Shown here: in pieces, positions 7,610 through 16,988 of the stretch
How positions within the stretch are numbered: position 1 is the stretch's first letter
Layout of the letters: every line of letters begins with the position of its first letter
Assembly: GCA_934148535.1 (NCBI GenBank)
Contig: CAKPDF010000009.1
Location: 1-47,722 of the forward strand
Length of the DNA: 47,722 nt
From: an uncultured Bacilli bacterium
GTDB lineage: Bacteria; Bacillota_I; Bacilli_A; RF39; UBA660
Direction: 5' to 3'
The notes under the pieces: generated by a model
Database searches by the model: none
Seen by the model: only the letters and a program-made list of their open reading frames with translations
What the model was told of the DNA's origin: nothing
Made by a program: the position numbers and the translations under genes

Positions 7610-10600
7610 TCTAATTTTTTATAATACTCATATCTTTTTATTGCCCATTCTTTTTGATTGTTTAGTATTTCTTCTGAATGTGCAATATTCACTGATTTTA
7701 AGTTTGCATATCTATTTTCTGTTGATAAGAAGTTATCATATTCTGTGAAATCTGGATTTTTACTATCTAATGTAAATACTCCTGTATCTGGATTAGATCT
7801 AAATGTTAAGAAATATCCACATTTTGTTGCTAAAAACGAGTTGTCTAGGCTATGCTCCATACCTCTTTTTATGCCATGTTCTATACATGGTGAATATGCA
7901 ATTACTAAAGATGGGCCTTTATGATTATTTGCTTCTTGTAATACTTTTAGATATTGTTCTTTATTGTATCCTATATTTACACACGCTACATATACATGTG
8001 GGTAGCACATTGCCATTCTTGCTAAATCTTTCTTATAGTTTGTTTTACCGTTAGCTGTAAAGGATGCTATGGATCCTAAATTTGATGATTTTGAAGATTG
8101 ACCTCCTGTATTTGAATATACTTCTGTATCAAGTACTAAAATATTAATATTTTCATTTCTCGATAGTATATGGTCTAATCCTCCATATCCAATATCATAG
8201 GCAAAACCATCTCCACCTACTATCCACATTGATTTTGGTGTTATATAATTTTTTAGTTCTTTTAATAATGGATGTGATTCATAATCAATATTATTTTCTA
8301 CTTCTTTACAAATATTGTAATCATCCATATTTTCTAACCATTTTTTAAAGTTAGTTTTATCTTTATTTAAGTTTGCTTCCATATAGTTTTTAATATTATT
8401 TCTTTTTATATTTATACCAGTTAATATTCCTAATCCAAATTCTGAATTATCTTCAAATAATGAATTAGCCCAAGGCACGCTGTAAGGGGTAGATGGAGCT
8501 GATGCTCCATAAATTGATGAACATCCTGTAGCGTTTGCTATCATTAAATTGTTATTAAATACTTGAGTTAAATTTTTTAAATATGCTGTTTCTCCACATC
8601 CTGCACATGCTCCAGAAAACTCAAATTTTGGCATTATAAAACTTTCGTTTTTTACATTTAAGATATTTGGTTTATAACTTCCGTTTATATTATGTTTTAA
8701 CATATAATCATAATCTTCTTGTTTAAATTTATTACGGTCATATGGTTCCATTGTAAGAGCTTTTTTACCTAATTTACCTGGGCAAGTGTTAGCACATAAT
8801 CCACATCCTGTACAGTCTTTATAAGAGATACCAATAGAATATTTGTAGTCTCTTGGGAATATTGAATCTGTTGTTTCTACTTCATCATCTTCTTTATTTA
8901 GAAGAAATGGTCTTATTACTCCATGTGGGCAAACGAAAGTACATTGATTACATTGAATACAATTTTCTTTATTCCAACATGGAACCATTTCGGCTATATC
9001 TCTTTTTTCTTCTTTAGTTGAACCTGGTCTAAATATTCCACTTTTTTTGTTTAGAAATGCACTTACTGGAAGGCTATCTCCTTTTAAGGTATTTATTGTT
9101 TCTTCAAAAGACATATTTTCTTTTTCAAAATAAACTAAATTTATCCAATCTTTATTTACTTTAAAAGTATTTAGATGTTTAAGAGTTTCATCTACTATAT
9201 TATTATTTATATCAATTACTTTCTTACCTTTACTTTTAAATCTTTTAGTATTATTTTCTTTCATTATATTAAGGGCTTTTTTTGTATTTAATATTCCTAT
9301 AATTTTAAATATGCATACTTCCATACAAGTATTTATTTTATTTTTTAGACCTAATTCATTTACTAGACTATAAGCATCTATAATATGTACTGTAATGTTT
9401 TTACTTGCAAGTAGATATTTTACTTTATTAGGTAATGTTTTTTCTAACTCAGTTTGACTTAGGTTAGTATTTAATAAAAGTGTACCATTTTGCGCAATGT
9501 TATCTAAAATATCATACTTATACATATATGAATCTTTTGACACTACTATTAGGCTTGGATTATCTACATAATATGGTGAGTTGATAGGGCTAGGAGACAA
9601 CCTAATATGGCTTCTTGTTACTCCACCTGATTTTTTAGAATCATATTGAAAATATCCTTGAACATAATTATTGGTATTATCTCCAATTATTTTTATTAAG
9701 TCTTTTGATGTAGATACCATACCATCTGAACCATATCCATATATTAAAAATTCTGTTTTATTTGATGGAATATGGAAATGCTCATCTACTTTTAATGATA
9801 AATTTGTTACATCATCTTCTATACCTATTGTAAAATTATGATGTACTGATTTACTATTTAAGAATTCATATACTGCTTTTATTTGGGCTGGTGTTGTATT
9901 TTTAGATGATAGTCCATAACGACCTCCTATGATAGTTATATTTTTCCCTTTTAAGGCTTCAACCACGTCTAAATATAATGGTTCTCCATTAGCTGCTGGT
10001 TCTTTTGTACGATCTAGTACTGCTACTTTAGTTACTGTTTTAGGCAACTCTTCTATTAAATGACTAGTCGAAAATGGTCTATACAAATGCACTTCTATTA
10101 AACCATATTTGCCATTTTTAGTATTTAAATAATCTATTGTTTCTTTAATGGTTGCACAGACACTACCCATTGCTATAATTACAGATGTTGCTTTGGGATC
10201 ACCATAATAATTAAATGGTTTATAGTTAGTTTGATTTAATTTATTTATTTTGTCCATATATTTTACAACATTTGTTGTTACTTCTTGATAATTTTTATTT
10301 CTAGCTTCTGTATTTTGAAAATAAATATCATCATTTTCTGCAGTTCCTCTAGTATTTGGATTAGTATTATTCATAGCATTTTTTCTAAAGTTTTGTAGGG
10401 CTTTTTTATCTATCATATTCTCTACTTTTGATAGGTCCATTAATTTTATTTTATTAATTTCATGCGATGTTCTGAAACCATCAAAGAAATTGATGAATGG
10501 TAGTGAAGAAGAGATTGCTGATAGATGCGCTACAGTGGCCATATGATATGCACTTTCTGGGCTTGATGAGGATAACATACATACTCCTGTACTTCTTGTT

Positions 10601-10992
10601 GCATATATATCTTGATGATCTCCAAAGATGCTTAGGGCATGGGTTGCTAAGGAACGGGCTGCTACATGAATTACTGCAGGTAACATTTCTCCTGCTAATT
10701 TATATAAGGTTGGAATCATTAATAATAATCCTTGACTTGCTGTAAATGTTGTTGCTAATACTCCTGATTGTAAGGCTCCATGTACCATTGCTACTGCTCC
10801 TGCTTCAGATTGCATTTCTACTACTTTAACTTTATTGTTAAAGAAATTTTTTTCGTCAGAGGATGCTAATTTATCTACGTTTTCAGCCATTGGAGATGCT
10901 GGTGTTATTGGATATATTCCACATACTTCGCTAAATTTATATGCTACTGTACTTACTGCTTCGTTTGCATCCATTGTTTTATATTTACTCAT
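7591..10992 (-). CDS. nifJ: Pyruvate:ferredoxin (flavodoxin) oxidoreductase
   Basis: 1133 residues, slightly short of the usual 1170-1200, with the full single-chain domain order. These are the N-terminal pyrimidine-binding domain with the YPITPASPMAE motif (about 27-37), a transketolase C-like domain, and a two-cluster ferredoxin domain with CIQCNQCTFVCPHG (about 690) and CTGCGLCANTCPGK (about 745). The C-terminal TPP-binding domain carries GGDGFAYDIGYGG and DTEVYSNTGGQ. It oxidises pyruvate to acetyl-CoA and CO2 and passes electrons to ferredoxin or flavodoxin, the central step of anaerobic fermentation. AAGAGG precedes the ATG. It is monocistronic, with its own consensus promoter and terminator. 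Confidence 0.96.
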   Translation of the reverse strand: MSKYKTMDANEAVSTVAYKFSEVCGIYPITPASPMAENVDKLASSDEKNFFNNKVKVVEMQSEAGAVAMVHGALQSGVLATTFTASQGLLLMIPTLYKLAGEMLPAVIHVAARSLATHALSIFGDHQDIYATRSTGVCMLSSSSPESAYHMATVAHLSAISSSLPFINFFDGFRTSHEINKIKLMDLSKVENMIDKKALQNFRKNAMNNTNPNTRGTAENDDIYFQNTEARNKNYQEVTTNVVKYMDKINKLNQTNYKPFNYYGDPKATSVIIAMGSVCATIKETIDYLNTKNGKYGLIEVHLYRPFSTSHLIEELPKTVTKVAVLDRTKEPAANGEPLYLDVVEALKGKNITIIGGRYGLSSKNTTPAQIKAVYEFLNSKSVHHNFTIGIEDDVTNLSLKVDEHFHIPSNKTEFLIYGYGSDGMVSTSKDLIKIIGDNTNNYVQGYFQYDSKKSGGVTRSHIRLSPSPINSPYYVDNPSLIVVSKDSYMYKYDILDNIAQNGTLLLNTNLSQTELEKTLPNKVKYLLASKNITVHIIDAYSLVNELGLKNKINTCMEVCIFKIIGILNTKKALNIMKENNTKRFKSKGKKVIDINNNIVDETLKHLNTFKVNKDWINLVYFEKENMSFEETINTLKGDSLPVSAFLNKKSGIFRPGSTKEEKRDIAEMVPCWNKENCIQCNQCTFVCPHGVIRPFLLNKEDDEVETTDSIFPRDYKYSIGISYKDCTGCGLCANTCPGKLGKKALTMEPYDRNKFKQEDYDYMLKHNINGSYKPNILNVKNESFIMPKFEFSGACAGCGETAYLKNLTQVFNNNLMIANATGCSSIYGASAPSTPYSVPWANSLFEDNSEFGLGILTGINIKRNNIKNYMEANLNKDKTNFKKWLENMDDYNICKEVENNIDYESHPLLKELKNYITPKSMWIVGGDGFAYDIGYGGLDHILSRNENINILVLDTEVYSNTGGQSSKSSNLGSIASFTANGKTNYKKDLARMAMCYPHVYVACVNIGYNKEQYLKVLQEANNHKGPSLVIAYSPCIEHGIKRGMEHSLDNSFLATKCGYFLTFRSNPDTGVFTLDSKNPDFTEYDNFLSTENRYANLKSVNIAHSEEILNNQKEWAIKRYEYYKKLDSSLKN

Positions 10993-11020
10993 TATATTAC
11001 CTCTTTTCTATATATAATAT

Positions 11021-11049
11021 ATTATAAAGTTATTATGAGTCTTTGTAAA
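11021..11049 (-). promoter_or_regulatory. Promoter of nifJ
   Basis: Minus strand -35 TTTACA (11044-11049), 17-bp spacer, -10 TATAAT (11021-11026). A weak inverted repeat, GTCTTTAAAG...CAAAGAC (11039-11060), overlaps the -35 region and could be the gmk terminator or an operator. Confidence 0.65.
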
Positions 11050-11078
11050 TCTTTAAAGACTTTGTAATTTCTACATTT

Positions 11079-11759
11079 TTATATAATTCTATTGTTATTT
11101 TGTAAATCTTTTTCTACTAATAATTCATGAATTTCTTCTTCCATGTTATTTAAATATATTTCTTCTATTCTATCTACTCTGCATTTTTCTGAGATAATAA
11201 TAGAATTTACTTTTTCCACAGAGTTGTGGATTTCGTCATTTACTACTACATAGTTATATTTTGTTACTTCATTTATTTCTTTATATGCAGTAGTAAATCT
11301 TGATATTACTTTATCAATAGTTTCGGTATTTCTACCAATTAATCTTCTTTTTAGTTCTTTAAGTGATGGTGGCATTATAAATATAAATATTGCATCTTTT
11401 ACTTTTTCTTTTATTTTTAAAGCACCTTGGATTTCTATTTCTAGTATTACGTCTATTCCTTTATTTAGATAATCTTCTATTTTATCTTTAGGAGTACCAT
11501 AATAGTTTCCATTATATTCTGCATATTCTAGAAACTTATCTTCTTTTATTCTAGATTCAAATTCTTCTCTTGTTAAAAAGTAATATGATTCATTAGGTAT
11601 ATCTCCTGGTCTAATATTTCTTGTAGTCATTGAAATTGATAGCCATAACTTTTTATTAATAGACAAAAGTTCTTTTATTATTGTACCTTTTCCTGAACCT
11701 GATGGCCCACTGATTACTATTAGGTTTCCCTTTTCTTTTGATTTAATTATATTTTCCAT
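11079..11759 (-). CDS. gmk: Guanylate kinase
   Basis: 226 residues, a usual size. P-loop SGPSGSGKGT (about 17-26), GMP-binding segment SMTTRNIRPGD (about 43-53) and YYFLTREEF, then the EYNGNYYGTP block (about 80-89) and the EIEIQGA motif (about 107). The enzyme phosphorylates GMP to GDP. GGAGG lies 12 bases upstream of the ATG, a little far. Extra C-terminal residues beyond about 200 are charged and unremarkable. It lies downstream of serS but is separated from it by a terminator. Confidence 0.95.
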   Translation of the reverse strand: MENIIKSKEKGNLIVISGPSGSGKGTIIKELLSINKKLWLSISMTTRNIRPGDIPNESYYFLTREEFESRIKEDKFLEYAEYNGNYYGTPKDKIEDYLNKGIDVILEIEIQGALKIKEKVKDAIFIFIMPPSLKELKRRLIGRNTETIDKVISRFTTAYKEINEVTKYNYVVVNDEIHNSVEKVNSIIISEKCRVDRIEEIYLNNMEEEIHELLVEKDLQNNNRII

Positions 11760-11792
11760 AAATCTTTAAATCCTCCTTACTTATAAAATTTT

Positions 11793-11818
11793 AGAAAAAA
11801 AGAAGTAATATTACTTTT
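11793..11818 (-). terminator. Terminator of serS
   Basis: Hairpin AAGTAATATTACTT followed by CTTTTTTTCT on the minus strand. Confidence 0.75.
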
Positions 11819-11851
11819 TATAATACTTTATTAATATCACTTCAGATTATG

Positions 11852-13144
11852 CTATATTTTTGGAGTTAATTTTTCTATTCCACCCATATATGGTTGTAGT
11901 GCTTTAGGTACTAGTATACTTCCATCTTCTTGGTAATTATTTTCTATTACTGCGATTAATCCTCTTGGAGACGCTACTACGGTATTGTTTAGTGTATATA
12001 CGTAGGAATTTCCTTTATCTGTTTTCATTCTTATTCCTAGTCTTCTTGCTTGGGCATCTCCTAATGTAGAACAAGATCCTACTTCAAAATATTTTTGTTG
12101 TCTTGGGCTCCAAGCTTCTACATCACAAGATTTAACTTTTAAGTCTGCTAAGTCTCCTGAACAACATTCTAATGTTCTTACTGGAACATCTAAGCTTCTG
12201 AAAAATTCAACTGTATAAGACCACATTTTATTATACCAATCCATTGAGTCTTCTTTTTTACATAATACTACCATTTCTTGCTTTTCAAATTGATGTACTC
12301 TGTAAAGTCCTCTTTCTTCTATTCCATGTGCTCCTACTTCTTTTCTAAAGCATGGTGAATATGATGTTAATGTTATTGGCAATTCTTTTTCATTAACTAT
12401 TTGATCTTTAAATCTTCCTATCATTGAATGTTCTGAAGTTCCTATTAGGTATAAGTCTTCATTTTCTATTTTGTACATCATTGCATCCATTTCTTCAAAA
12501 GACATAACGCCATTTACAACATCACTTCTTATCATAAATGGAGGTACGCAATAGGTAAATCCTTTATTTATCATAAAATCTCTAGCATAGGATAACATTG
12601 CTGAGTGAAGTCTTGCTATATCTCCTATTAAATAATAGAAACCATTTCCAGAGGTTCTACCTGCTGATTCTTTATCTAATCCATTAAATCTATCAATTAT
12701 ATCAGCATGATATGGTATTTCATATTTAGGTACTATTGGGTCTCCAAATTTTTCTATTTCTACATTTTGACTATCATCTTTTCCGATTGGTACAGATGGA
12801 TCGATAATGTTTGGTATATGCATCATTTGTTCTTTTATAACTTTTGCTAATTCTTCTTCTTTTTGTTCTAAAGATACTAATTCTTCATTTATTGAAGTTA
12901 CTTCTTCTTTTTTCTTATTGGCGTCTTCTATTTTTTTATCTTTCATAAGCATACCAATTTCTTTAGATGTAGTATTTCTTTTGTTTCTTAGTTCATCTGC
13001 TTTAGTTTTTATGTTTCTTAAATTTATATCATTATTAATTATTTCATCTACTAATGATATTTTTTCTTCTTGAAATTTGTTTTTTAAATTTTGGATTACT
13101 TTCTCTTTTCCGTCATTAGTTCTTAATATATTTATGTCTATCAT
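11852..13144 (-). CDS. serS: Seryl-tRNA synthetase
   Basis: 430 residues from ATG 13144. An in-frame ATG at 13198 is excluded because the -35 and -10 of the gene's promoter lie between the two, and AAGAAGG precedes 13144. The N-terminal antiparallel coiled coil (about 25-105) binds the tRNA-Ser long arm. The class II core shows motif 2 (FRKEVGAHG, with RGLYRVHQFEK) and motif 3 (near LNNTVVASPRGLIAVIENN). It charges tRNA-Ser. I saw no T-box leader between promoter and start, so it is probably constitutive. Confidence 0.95.
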   Translation of the reverse strand: MIDINILRTNDGKEKVIQNLKNKFQEEKISLVDEIINNDINLRNIKTKADELRNKRNTTSKEIGMLMKDKKIEDANKKKEEVTSINEELVSLEQKEEELAKVIKEQMMHIPNIIDPSVPIGKDDSQNVEIEKFGDPIVPKYEIPYHADIIDRFNGLDKESAGRTSGNGFYYLIGDIARLHSAMLSYARDFMINKGFTYCVPPFMIRSDVVNGVMSFEEMDAMMYKIENEDLYLIGTSEHSMIGRFKDQIVNEKELPITLTSYSPCFRKEVGAHGIEERGLYRVHQFEKQEMVVLCKKEDSMDWYNKMWSYTVEFFRSLDVPVRTLECCSGDLADLKVKSCDVEAWSPRQQKYFEVGSCSTLGDAQARRLGIRMKTDKGNSYVYTLNNTVVASPRGLIAVIENNYQEDGSILVPKALQPYMGGIEKLTPKI

Positions 13145-13169
13145 AGTATTTCCTTCTTTCTTATAAAAA

Positions 13170-13198
13170 ATTATACAATAATTATATTTAAAAATCAA
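13170..13198 (-). promoter_or_regulatory. Promoter of serS
   Basis: Minus strand -35 TTGATT (13193-13198), 17-bp spacer, -10 TATAAT (13170-13175), immediately after the end of the phosphatidyltransferase gene. Confidence 0.65.
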
Positions 13199-13891
13199 TT
13201 ATTTGATTTCTTTTCTTCTTATTTTTACTAACTTTTTTTGATTTTTATTATTTGGGTGATTTACTTCTATATTTCTATAGTGTATAAATTCTTCGTAGTG
13301 CTTGTTTAATTCTTCTTTTATATTTTTATTATTTGTTTTTGGTAATTGACTGCTACTTACATAAGTATTTTGTAGTTTGCTTATATATTGGTTATTATAG
13401 GCTTTGATACTTTGAATTTGTAGATTTGTTGTTTCACATAGTAATGGGGCTAAAACAAAATAGAATGGGAAATATTTTGTGGCTATTAAACCTGCTATAA
13501 TACTAGAAAATAAGAACCATGTTTTATATTTTCCTACTCTTTCTGTTTCTATGTTTATTTTAGTTTTTTTTGCTGCTATAGTGATTGATGATATTTCTGC
13601 TTCTAGCACTAATGGTATGAACATTAGGTAATTGCCTAAAATTAATGATGGTGCTAGTAAAGATAAGGCAAATATTTTATCCGATATTGGATCTAACTTT
13701 TTTCCTAGTTCAGTAAATGCATTTAATTTTCTTGCTGCAAATCCATCTAAAGCATCACTAACTGCACCTATTATATATAAGATAATTGCTGGAGATGTTA
13801 ATCCGGATACAAATAAAATAGATGCTAATACAGATGATATTATTCTGCTAATGGTTATCATGTTTGGTATATTTTGTTTTAATTTATTCAT
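13199..13891 (-). CDS. CDP-alcohol phosphatidyltransferase family protein (PgsA-like)
   Basis: 230-residue integral membrane enzyme. The family signature D-x2-D-G-x2-A-R-x8-G-x3-D-x3-D is complete: DALDGFAARKLNAF followed by ELGKKLDPISD (about 46-70). About five helices follow the start MNKLKQNIPNMITISRI, which is typical of PgsA (phosphatidylglycerolphosphate synthase). The C-terminal 60 residues (about 170-230) form an unusual soluble, Lys/Asn-rich tail not expected in PgsA. It could make PGP for phosphatidylglycerol, the donor for the LTA synthase, but another CDP-alcohol product is possible. Confidence 0.82.
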   Translation of the reverse strand: MNKLKQNIPNMITISRIISSVLASILFVSGLTSPAIILYIIGAVSDALDGFAARKLNAFTELGKKLDPISDKIFALSLLAPSLILGNYLMFIPLVLEAEISSITIAAKKTKINIETERVGKYKTWFLFSSIIAGLIATKYFPFYFVLAPLLCETTNLQIQSIKAYNNQYISKLQNTYVSSSQLPKTNNKNIKEELNKHYEEFIHYRNIEVNHPNNKNQKKLVKIRRKEIK

Positions 13892-13918
13892 GAAATCATC
13901 ACTTTCCTTGTGGAAGTT

Positions 13919-13947
13919 ATTATATAGTAATATTATTTAAATTACAA
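13919..13947 (-). promoter_or_regulatory. Promoter of the phosphatidyltransferase gene
   Basis: Minus strand -35 TTGTAA (13942-13947), 17-bp spacer, -10 TATAAT (13919-13924). Confidence 0.55.
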
Positions 13948-13968
13948 TATTTAATTACAAAATAATAG

Positions 13969-14000
13969 AAAAAAAGACTGTAATATTGAATTTTACAGTC
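13969..14000 (-). terminator. Terminator of the SpaA surface protein gene
   Basis: Stem GACTGTAA / TTACAGTC with TTTTTTTC following on the minus strand. Confidence 0.8.
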
Positions 14001-14009
14001 CATTTTATA

Positions 14010-16265
14010 CTAGTTTATTGCTTTATTTTTTTGATTGTAATGATAATATATTGCAAACCCTACACTTACAATTGCTAAAATCGCTATCATTATTATAGGA
14101 ACATCTCCTGTTGGTACTTGTGATGGAGTTTTTATATTTTTCATTATTACTTTATTTACAGTTCCATCATCTGTCATTGTAAATTTTACTTCTTCTGTAC
14201 TTAGTTCATATCCATTTGGCGCTATTGTTTCAGTTAAAGTATATTCTCCTGGTACTAACCCTATAATTTTGTGTGGAGTGTCGGTTGAATCCCATTCTTC
14301 TGTTATATTTCCATCTGCATCTTTTAATACTAAATGCGCTCCTGGTATTTCCTCACCAGTTGTTGCATCTTGTTTACTTATTTCTAGTTCATTTTTTTCG
14401 TTTGTCATCACAACTGGATCTACTGTTCCATCTTCTTTTACTGTAAATTTTATTTCATTTTTACTTAATTTATACCCTTTAGGTGCTACTTCTTCTATCA
14501 AAGTATATTCTCCTGGAGCTATTCCATTTATAATGTGTGGAGTGTCGGTTGAATCCCATTCCTGATATTTTTCACCTTTTGCATCTTTTATAATAAGGTG
14601 TGCTCCTGGTAATTCTTCTCCAGTAGTTATGTCCTGTTTACTTACTTTTAATTCATTTATTTGATTTGTCATAACCGCTGCTTCAGTTGTTCCATCTGGA
14701 TTTACTGTTATATTAACTGAACTTTTTGTTAATAAATAACCTGAAGGTGCTATTGTTTCTGTTAGCGTATATGTTCCTGGAGTTAATCCATATACCTTGT
14801 GCTTTTCATTAGTTGATGTCCATGTATCTTTTACAGTACCATTTGCATCAGTTAATACTAATTGTGCTCCTGGTAATTCTTCACTAGTTGTAGCATCTTG
14901 TTTGCTTATTACCAATTCCGTTAATGAATTTTCCATTAATACAGTTGCAACATCTGCTCCATCTGTTATTGTAAAATCAATTTTCTCATTACTTATTACA
15001 TATCCTGCTGGTGGTTGTGTTTCTATTAAGCAATAGTTACCTGTTTCTAACTTTATATAGTGTGGTTCACTTCCACTGACCCAACTTTCTATTTCATTTC
15101 CCATATTAGCACAAGTTCCTTGGTGTACTGATAATGTCGCACCTGGTAATTCTTGTTTTGTTGTTATATCAACTTTTGATATTTTTGCATAAGTTGAAGT
15201 CGCTGCAAAATATTTTGTATCTTCTGTTTGTACTTCTTCTGGCCAAGATACTGTTAAGTGTTGTTCACTACTTCCATCATTTTTAGTATAGGAATATGCT
15301 TTAAAATATTTCATTGTTCCTATTGCTTTGATTGTTACATTAATTGTTGGATTTTCTACACTCATTGCACTTGATGGTACTTTTACATAATATGTTGTTC
15401 CTGATGAAAGTTCTGTAGCAGAGTTTCCATTTTCATCGGTTAATATTGTTCCATCTGGGTAGTTTCCTGTTAACATTAATTTGTAATTATTAGAACTTAC
15501 TATTTCACTAACTGCTGGTGTTACTGTTACAGTAATTGGTCCTGATTCATAGTATCCTGTTGATTGGTTATAAGTTAATTTGTCACCACTTGTATTTATT
15601 GTTGTTGAGGCTTGACTTGTAAAGTCTTCATAATGACCTCCCCAATTTTCTGAAGCTCCTGATATTAATTCGGCCATCATGGCTGGTACACTACCGGCTC
15701 CAGTTACTGTTGTATTGTATGTATATTTCGATTGTGTATAATCATCATAATTTAAGTTAAATGCACCAAAATTTAAATTATTACCTATTTTCCCACATGT
15801 TGTTGTCTTTCCACATGTTCCATACCACCACATTGCTAATTGTGTTACAAAATATCTTTTATTTGTATCTTCTTCAGAAGTACCAATTTCGGCACCACCT
15901 AAAGTTTTATGATTCATTCCTGCATATATTATATATGAATACGCTGGATCAACTACTGTAGGATTTGCCCATGTTCCACTACTGATATTTAAATTAGCAT
16001 CAGTACAAAAGGCTGTTTTTTTACCTTCTCCATATTCAAAATATTTGCTATGAAATTGCAAACTACTATATTGATTTAAATAATTTTTCCCTTTTAAGTC
16101 AAAATTATTTGGATCCAATGTTAAGCTAAATGAATCTTTACTATTTGAATTTATCGCATATGTTTCTTTTGTTGGAGATTTAATATATATTACTAATAAT
16201 AGTATAAAAGTTATTGCTACTAATCCAAATAAAATTGTAAATATTCTTTTCTTGTTTTTTTTCAT
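14010..16265 (-). CDS. Sortase-anchored surface protein: thioester domain plus four SpaA (CnaB) repeats, QVPTG signal
   Basis: 751 residues. Signal/anchor helix (about 9-29), then an N-terminal thioester (TED) domain in which Cys87 (TAFCTDAN) and Gln142 (FVTQLAMWW) are placed to form the internal Cys-Gln thioester used to bind host molecules covalently. A central region (about 230-355) precedes four SpaA/CnaB domains at about 358-447, 448-535, 537-624 and 626-711. The domains carry the ISKQD Lys and YTLTET Glu typical of intramolecular isopeptide bonds; the last three are very similar. The C-terminus is QVPTGD (716-721), a hydrophobic helix and KNKAIN, a sorting signal of the class-B/SrtC2 type (QVPTG) rather than LPXTG. 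AGGAGAGG precedes the ATG. Probably an adhesin or tip pilin. Confidence 0.9.
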   Translation of the reverse strand: MKKNKKRIFTILFGLVAITFILLLVIYIKSPTKETYAINSNSKDSFSLTLDPNNFDLKGKNYLNQYSSLQFHSKYFEYGEGKKTAFCTDANLNISSGTWANPTVVDPAYSYIIYAGMNHKTLGGAEIGTSEEDTNKRYFVTQLAMWWYGTCGKTTTCGKIGNNLNFGAFNLNYDDYTQSKYTYNTTVTGAGSVPAMMAELISGASENWGGHYEDFTSQASTTINTSGDKLTYNQSTGYYESGPITVTVTPAVSEIVSSNNYKLMLTGNYPDGTILTDENGNSATELSSGTTYYVKVPSSAMSVENPTINVTIKAIGTMKYFKAYSYTKNDGSSEQHLTVSWPEEVQTEDTKYFAATSTYAKISKVDITTKQELPGATLSVHQGTCANMGNEIESWVSGSEPHYIKLETGNYCLIETQPPAGYVISNEKIDFTITDGADVATVLMENSLTELVISKQDATTSEELPGAQLVLTDANGTVKDTWTSTNEKHKVYGLTPGTYTLTETIAPSGYLLTKSSVNITVNPDGTTEAAVMTNQINELKVSKQDITTGEELPGAHLIIKDAKGEKYQEWDSTDTPHIINGIAPGEYTLIEEVAPKGYKLSKNEIKFTVKEDGTVDPVVMTNEKNELEISKQDATTGEEIPGAHLVLKDADGNITEEWDSTDTPHKIIGLVPGEYTLTETIAPNGYELSTEEVKFTMTDDGTVNKVIMKNIKTPSQVPTGDVPIIMIAILAIVSVGFAIYYHYNQKNKAIN

Positions 16266-16296
16266 TACTTTATCCTCTCCTATCTTTTATATTTAA

Positions 16297-16325
16297 ATTA
16301 TAATATATTATTTTTAAAATGACAA
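16297..16325 (-). promoter_or_regulatory. Promoter of the SpaA surface protein gene
   Basis: Minus strand -35 TTGTCA (16320-16325), 17-bp spacer, -10 TATAAT (16297-16302). Confidence 0.65.
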
Positions 16326-16361
16326 GTTTTTTAAGAAATTTAATTTTGTTTATTCAAAACA

Positions 16362-16390
16362 TTGACGCTACCTTAATTATATATTATAAT
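16362..16390 (+). promoter_or_regulatory. Promoter of the small export protein gene
   Basis: -35 TTGACG (16362-16367), 17-bp spacer, -10 TATAAT (16385-16390). Its position rules out the in-frame ATG at 16392 as the translation start. Confidence 0.7.
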
Positions 16391-16412
16391 TATGAAAGTT
16401 AGGATGTGTGAT

Positions 16413-16907
16413 ATGAATAATTTAGTTAATTCTTTGATAGATGTGTTTAATGGTTGGAATAAAGAAGTTGTTGTATTTATTGTTTCCTTACTTCCAATAC
16501 TGGAACTTAGGGGAGGTTTACTTGCTTCAACACTTCTTAAGGTAAAATTTTCAAGAGCTTTCTTTATTTGCATTTTAGGAAATATTTTACCAATTCCTTT
16601 AGTGTTATTATTTTTAGATTATATCTTTACTTTATTAAAAAAATGGAATGTTACTAAAAAAATTGTTGATTGGTTCGAAAAAAAAGTTCTATCTAAAAGA
16701 GAGCAAATTGACAAATATGGTTACTTTGGACTTATGTTGTTTGTTGGTATTCCATTACCAGGTACTGGTGCTTGGACTGGTTCTGCTTTAGCAGTACTTT
16801 TAGGATTAGATAAAAAGAAAAGTTTTTTATTCATAGTGTTAGGGGTTTTATTAGCTGCTATTATTATGAGTATTGTGTCTTATGGAATTTTGGGAAATCT
16901 TATATAG
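16413..16907 (+). CDS. Small multidrug export family membrane protein (Sm_multidrug_ex)
   Basis: 164 residues from ATG 16413, preceded by AGGATG and by a promoter that overlaps the alternative upstream start. Polytopic: helices about 17-44, 50-75, 106-125 and 132-160. The blocks LPILELRGGLL (near 29) and VGIPLPGTGAWTGS (near 110) are characteristic of this family, which is distantly related to DedA/VTT proteins; re-entrant loops around the two Gly/Pro motifs are expected. Drug export is only a family label. DedA relatives move lipid carriers, so lipid transport is an equally fair guess. It is convergent with the nucleoside kinase gene. Confidence 0.8.
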   Translation: MNNLVNSLIDVFNGWNKEVVVFIVSLLPILELRGGLLASTLLKVKFSRAFFICILGNILPIPLVLLFLDYIFTLLKKWNVTKKIVDWFEKKVLSKREQIDKYGYFGLMLFVGIPLPGTGAWTGSALAVLLGLDKKKSFLFIVLGVLLAAIIMSIVSYGILGNLI

Positions 16908-16957
16908 ATTTCTTTTTTACTTATAAATTATAAACTTATTAGTGTAATTTATGATAT

Positions 16958-16988
16958 AAAAAGAGCTATTTTTCAAAATAACTCTTTC
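16958..16988. terminator. Bidirectional terminator
   Basis: Stem AAAGAGCTATTTT / AAAATAACTCTTT (one mismatch) between convergent genes, overlapping the end of the nucleoside kinase gene. Confidence 0.7.

Noticed and set aside
13145..13198. T-box riboswitch or N-terminal extension of serS
   Set aside because: The stretch contains a -35/-10 promoter and a 30-base leader with no specifier hairpin; the extra 18 codons would lie inside the promoter.
13632..13940. Plus-strand open frame of about 100 codons
   Set aside because: It is antisense to the conserved phosphatidyltransferase gene with its full catalytic motif; it has no RBS or family resemblance. Many similar antisense frames in this AT-rich window were dropped for the same reason.
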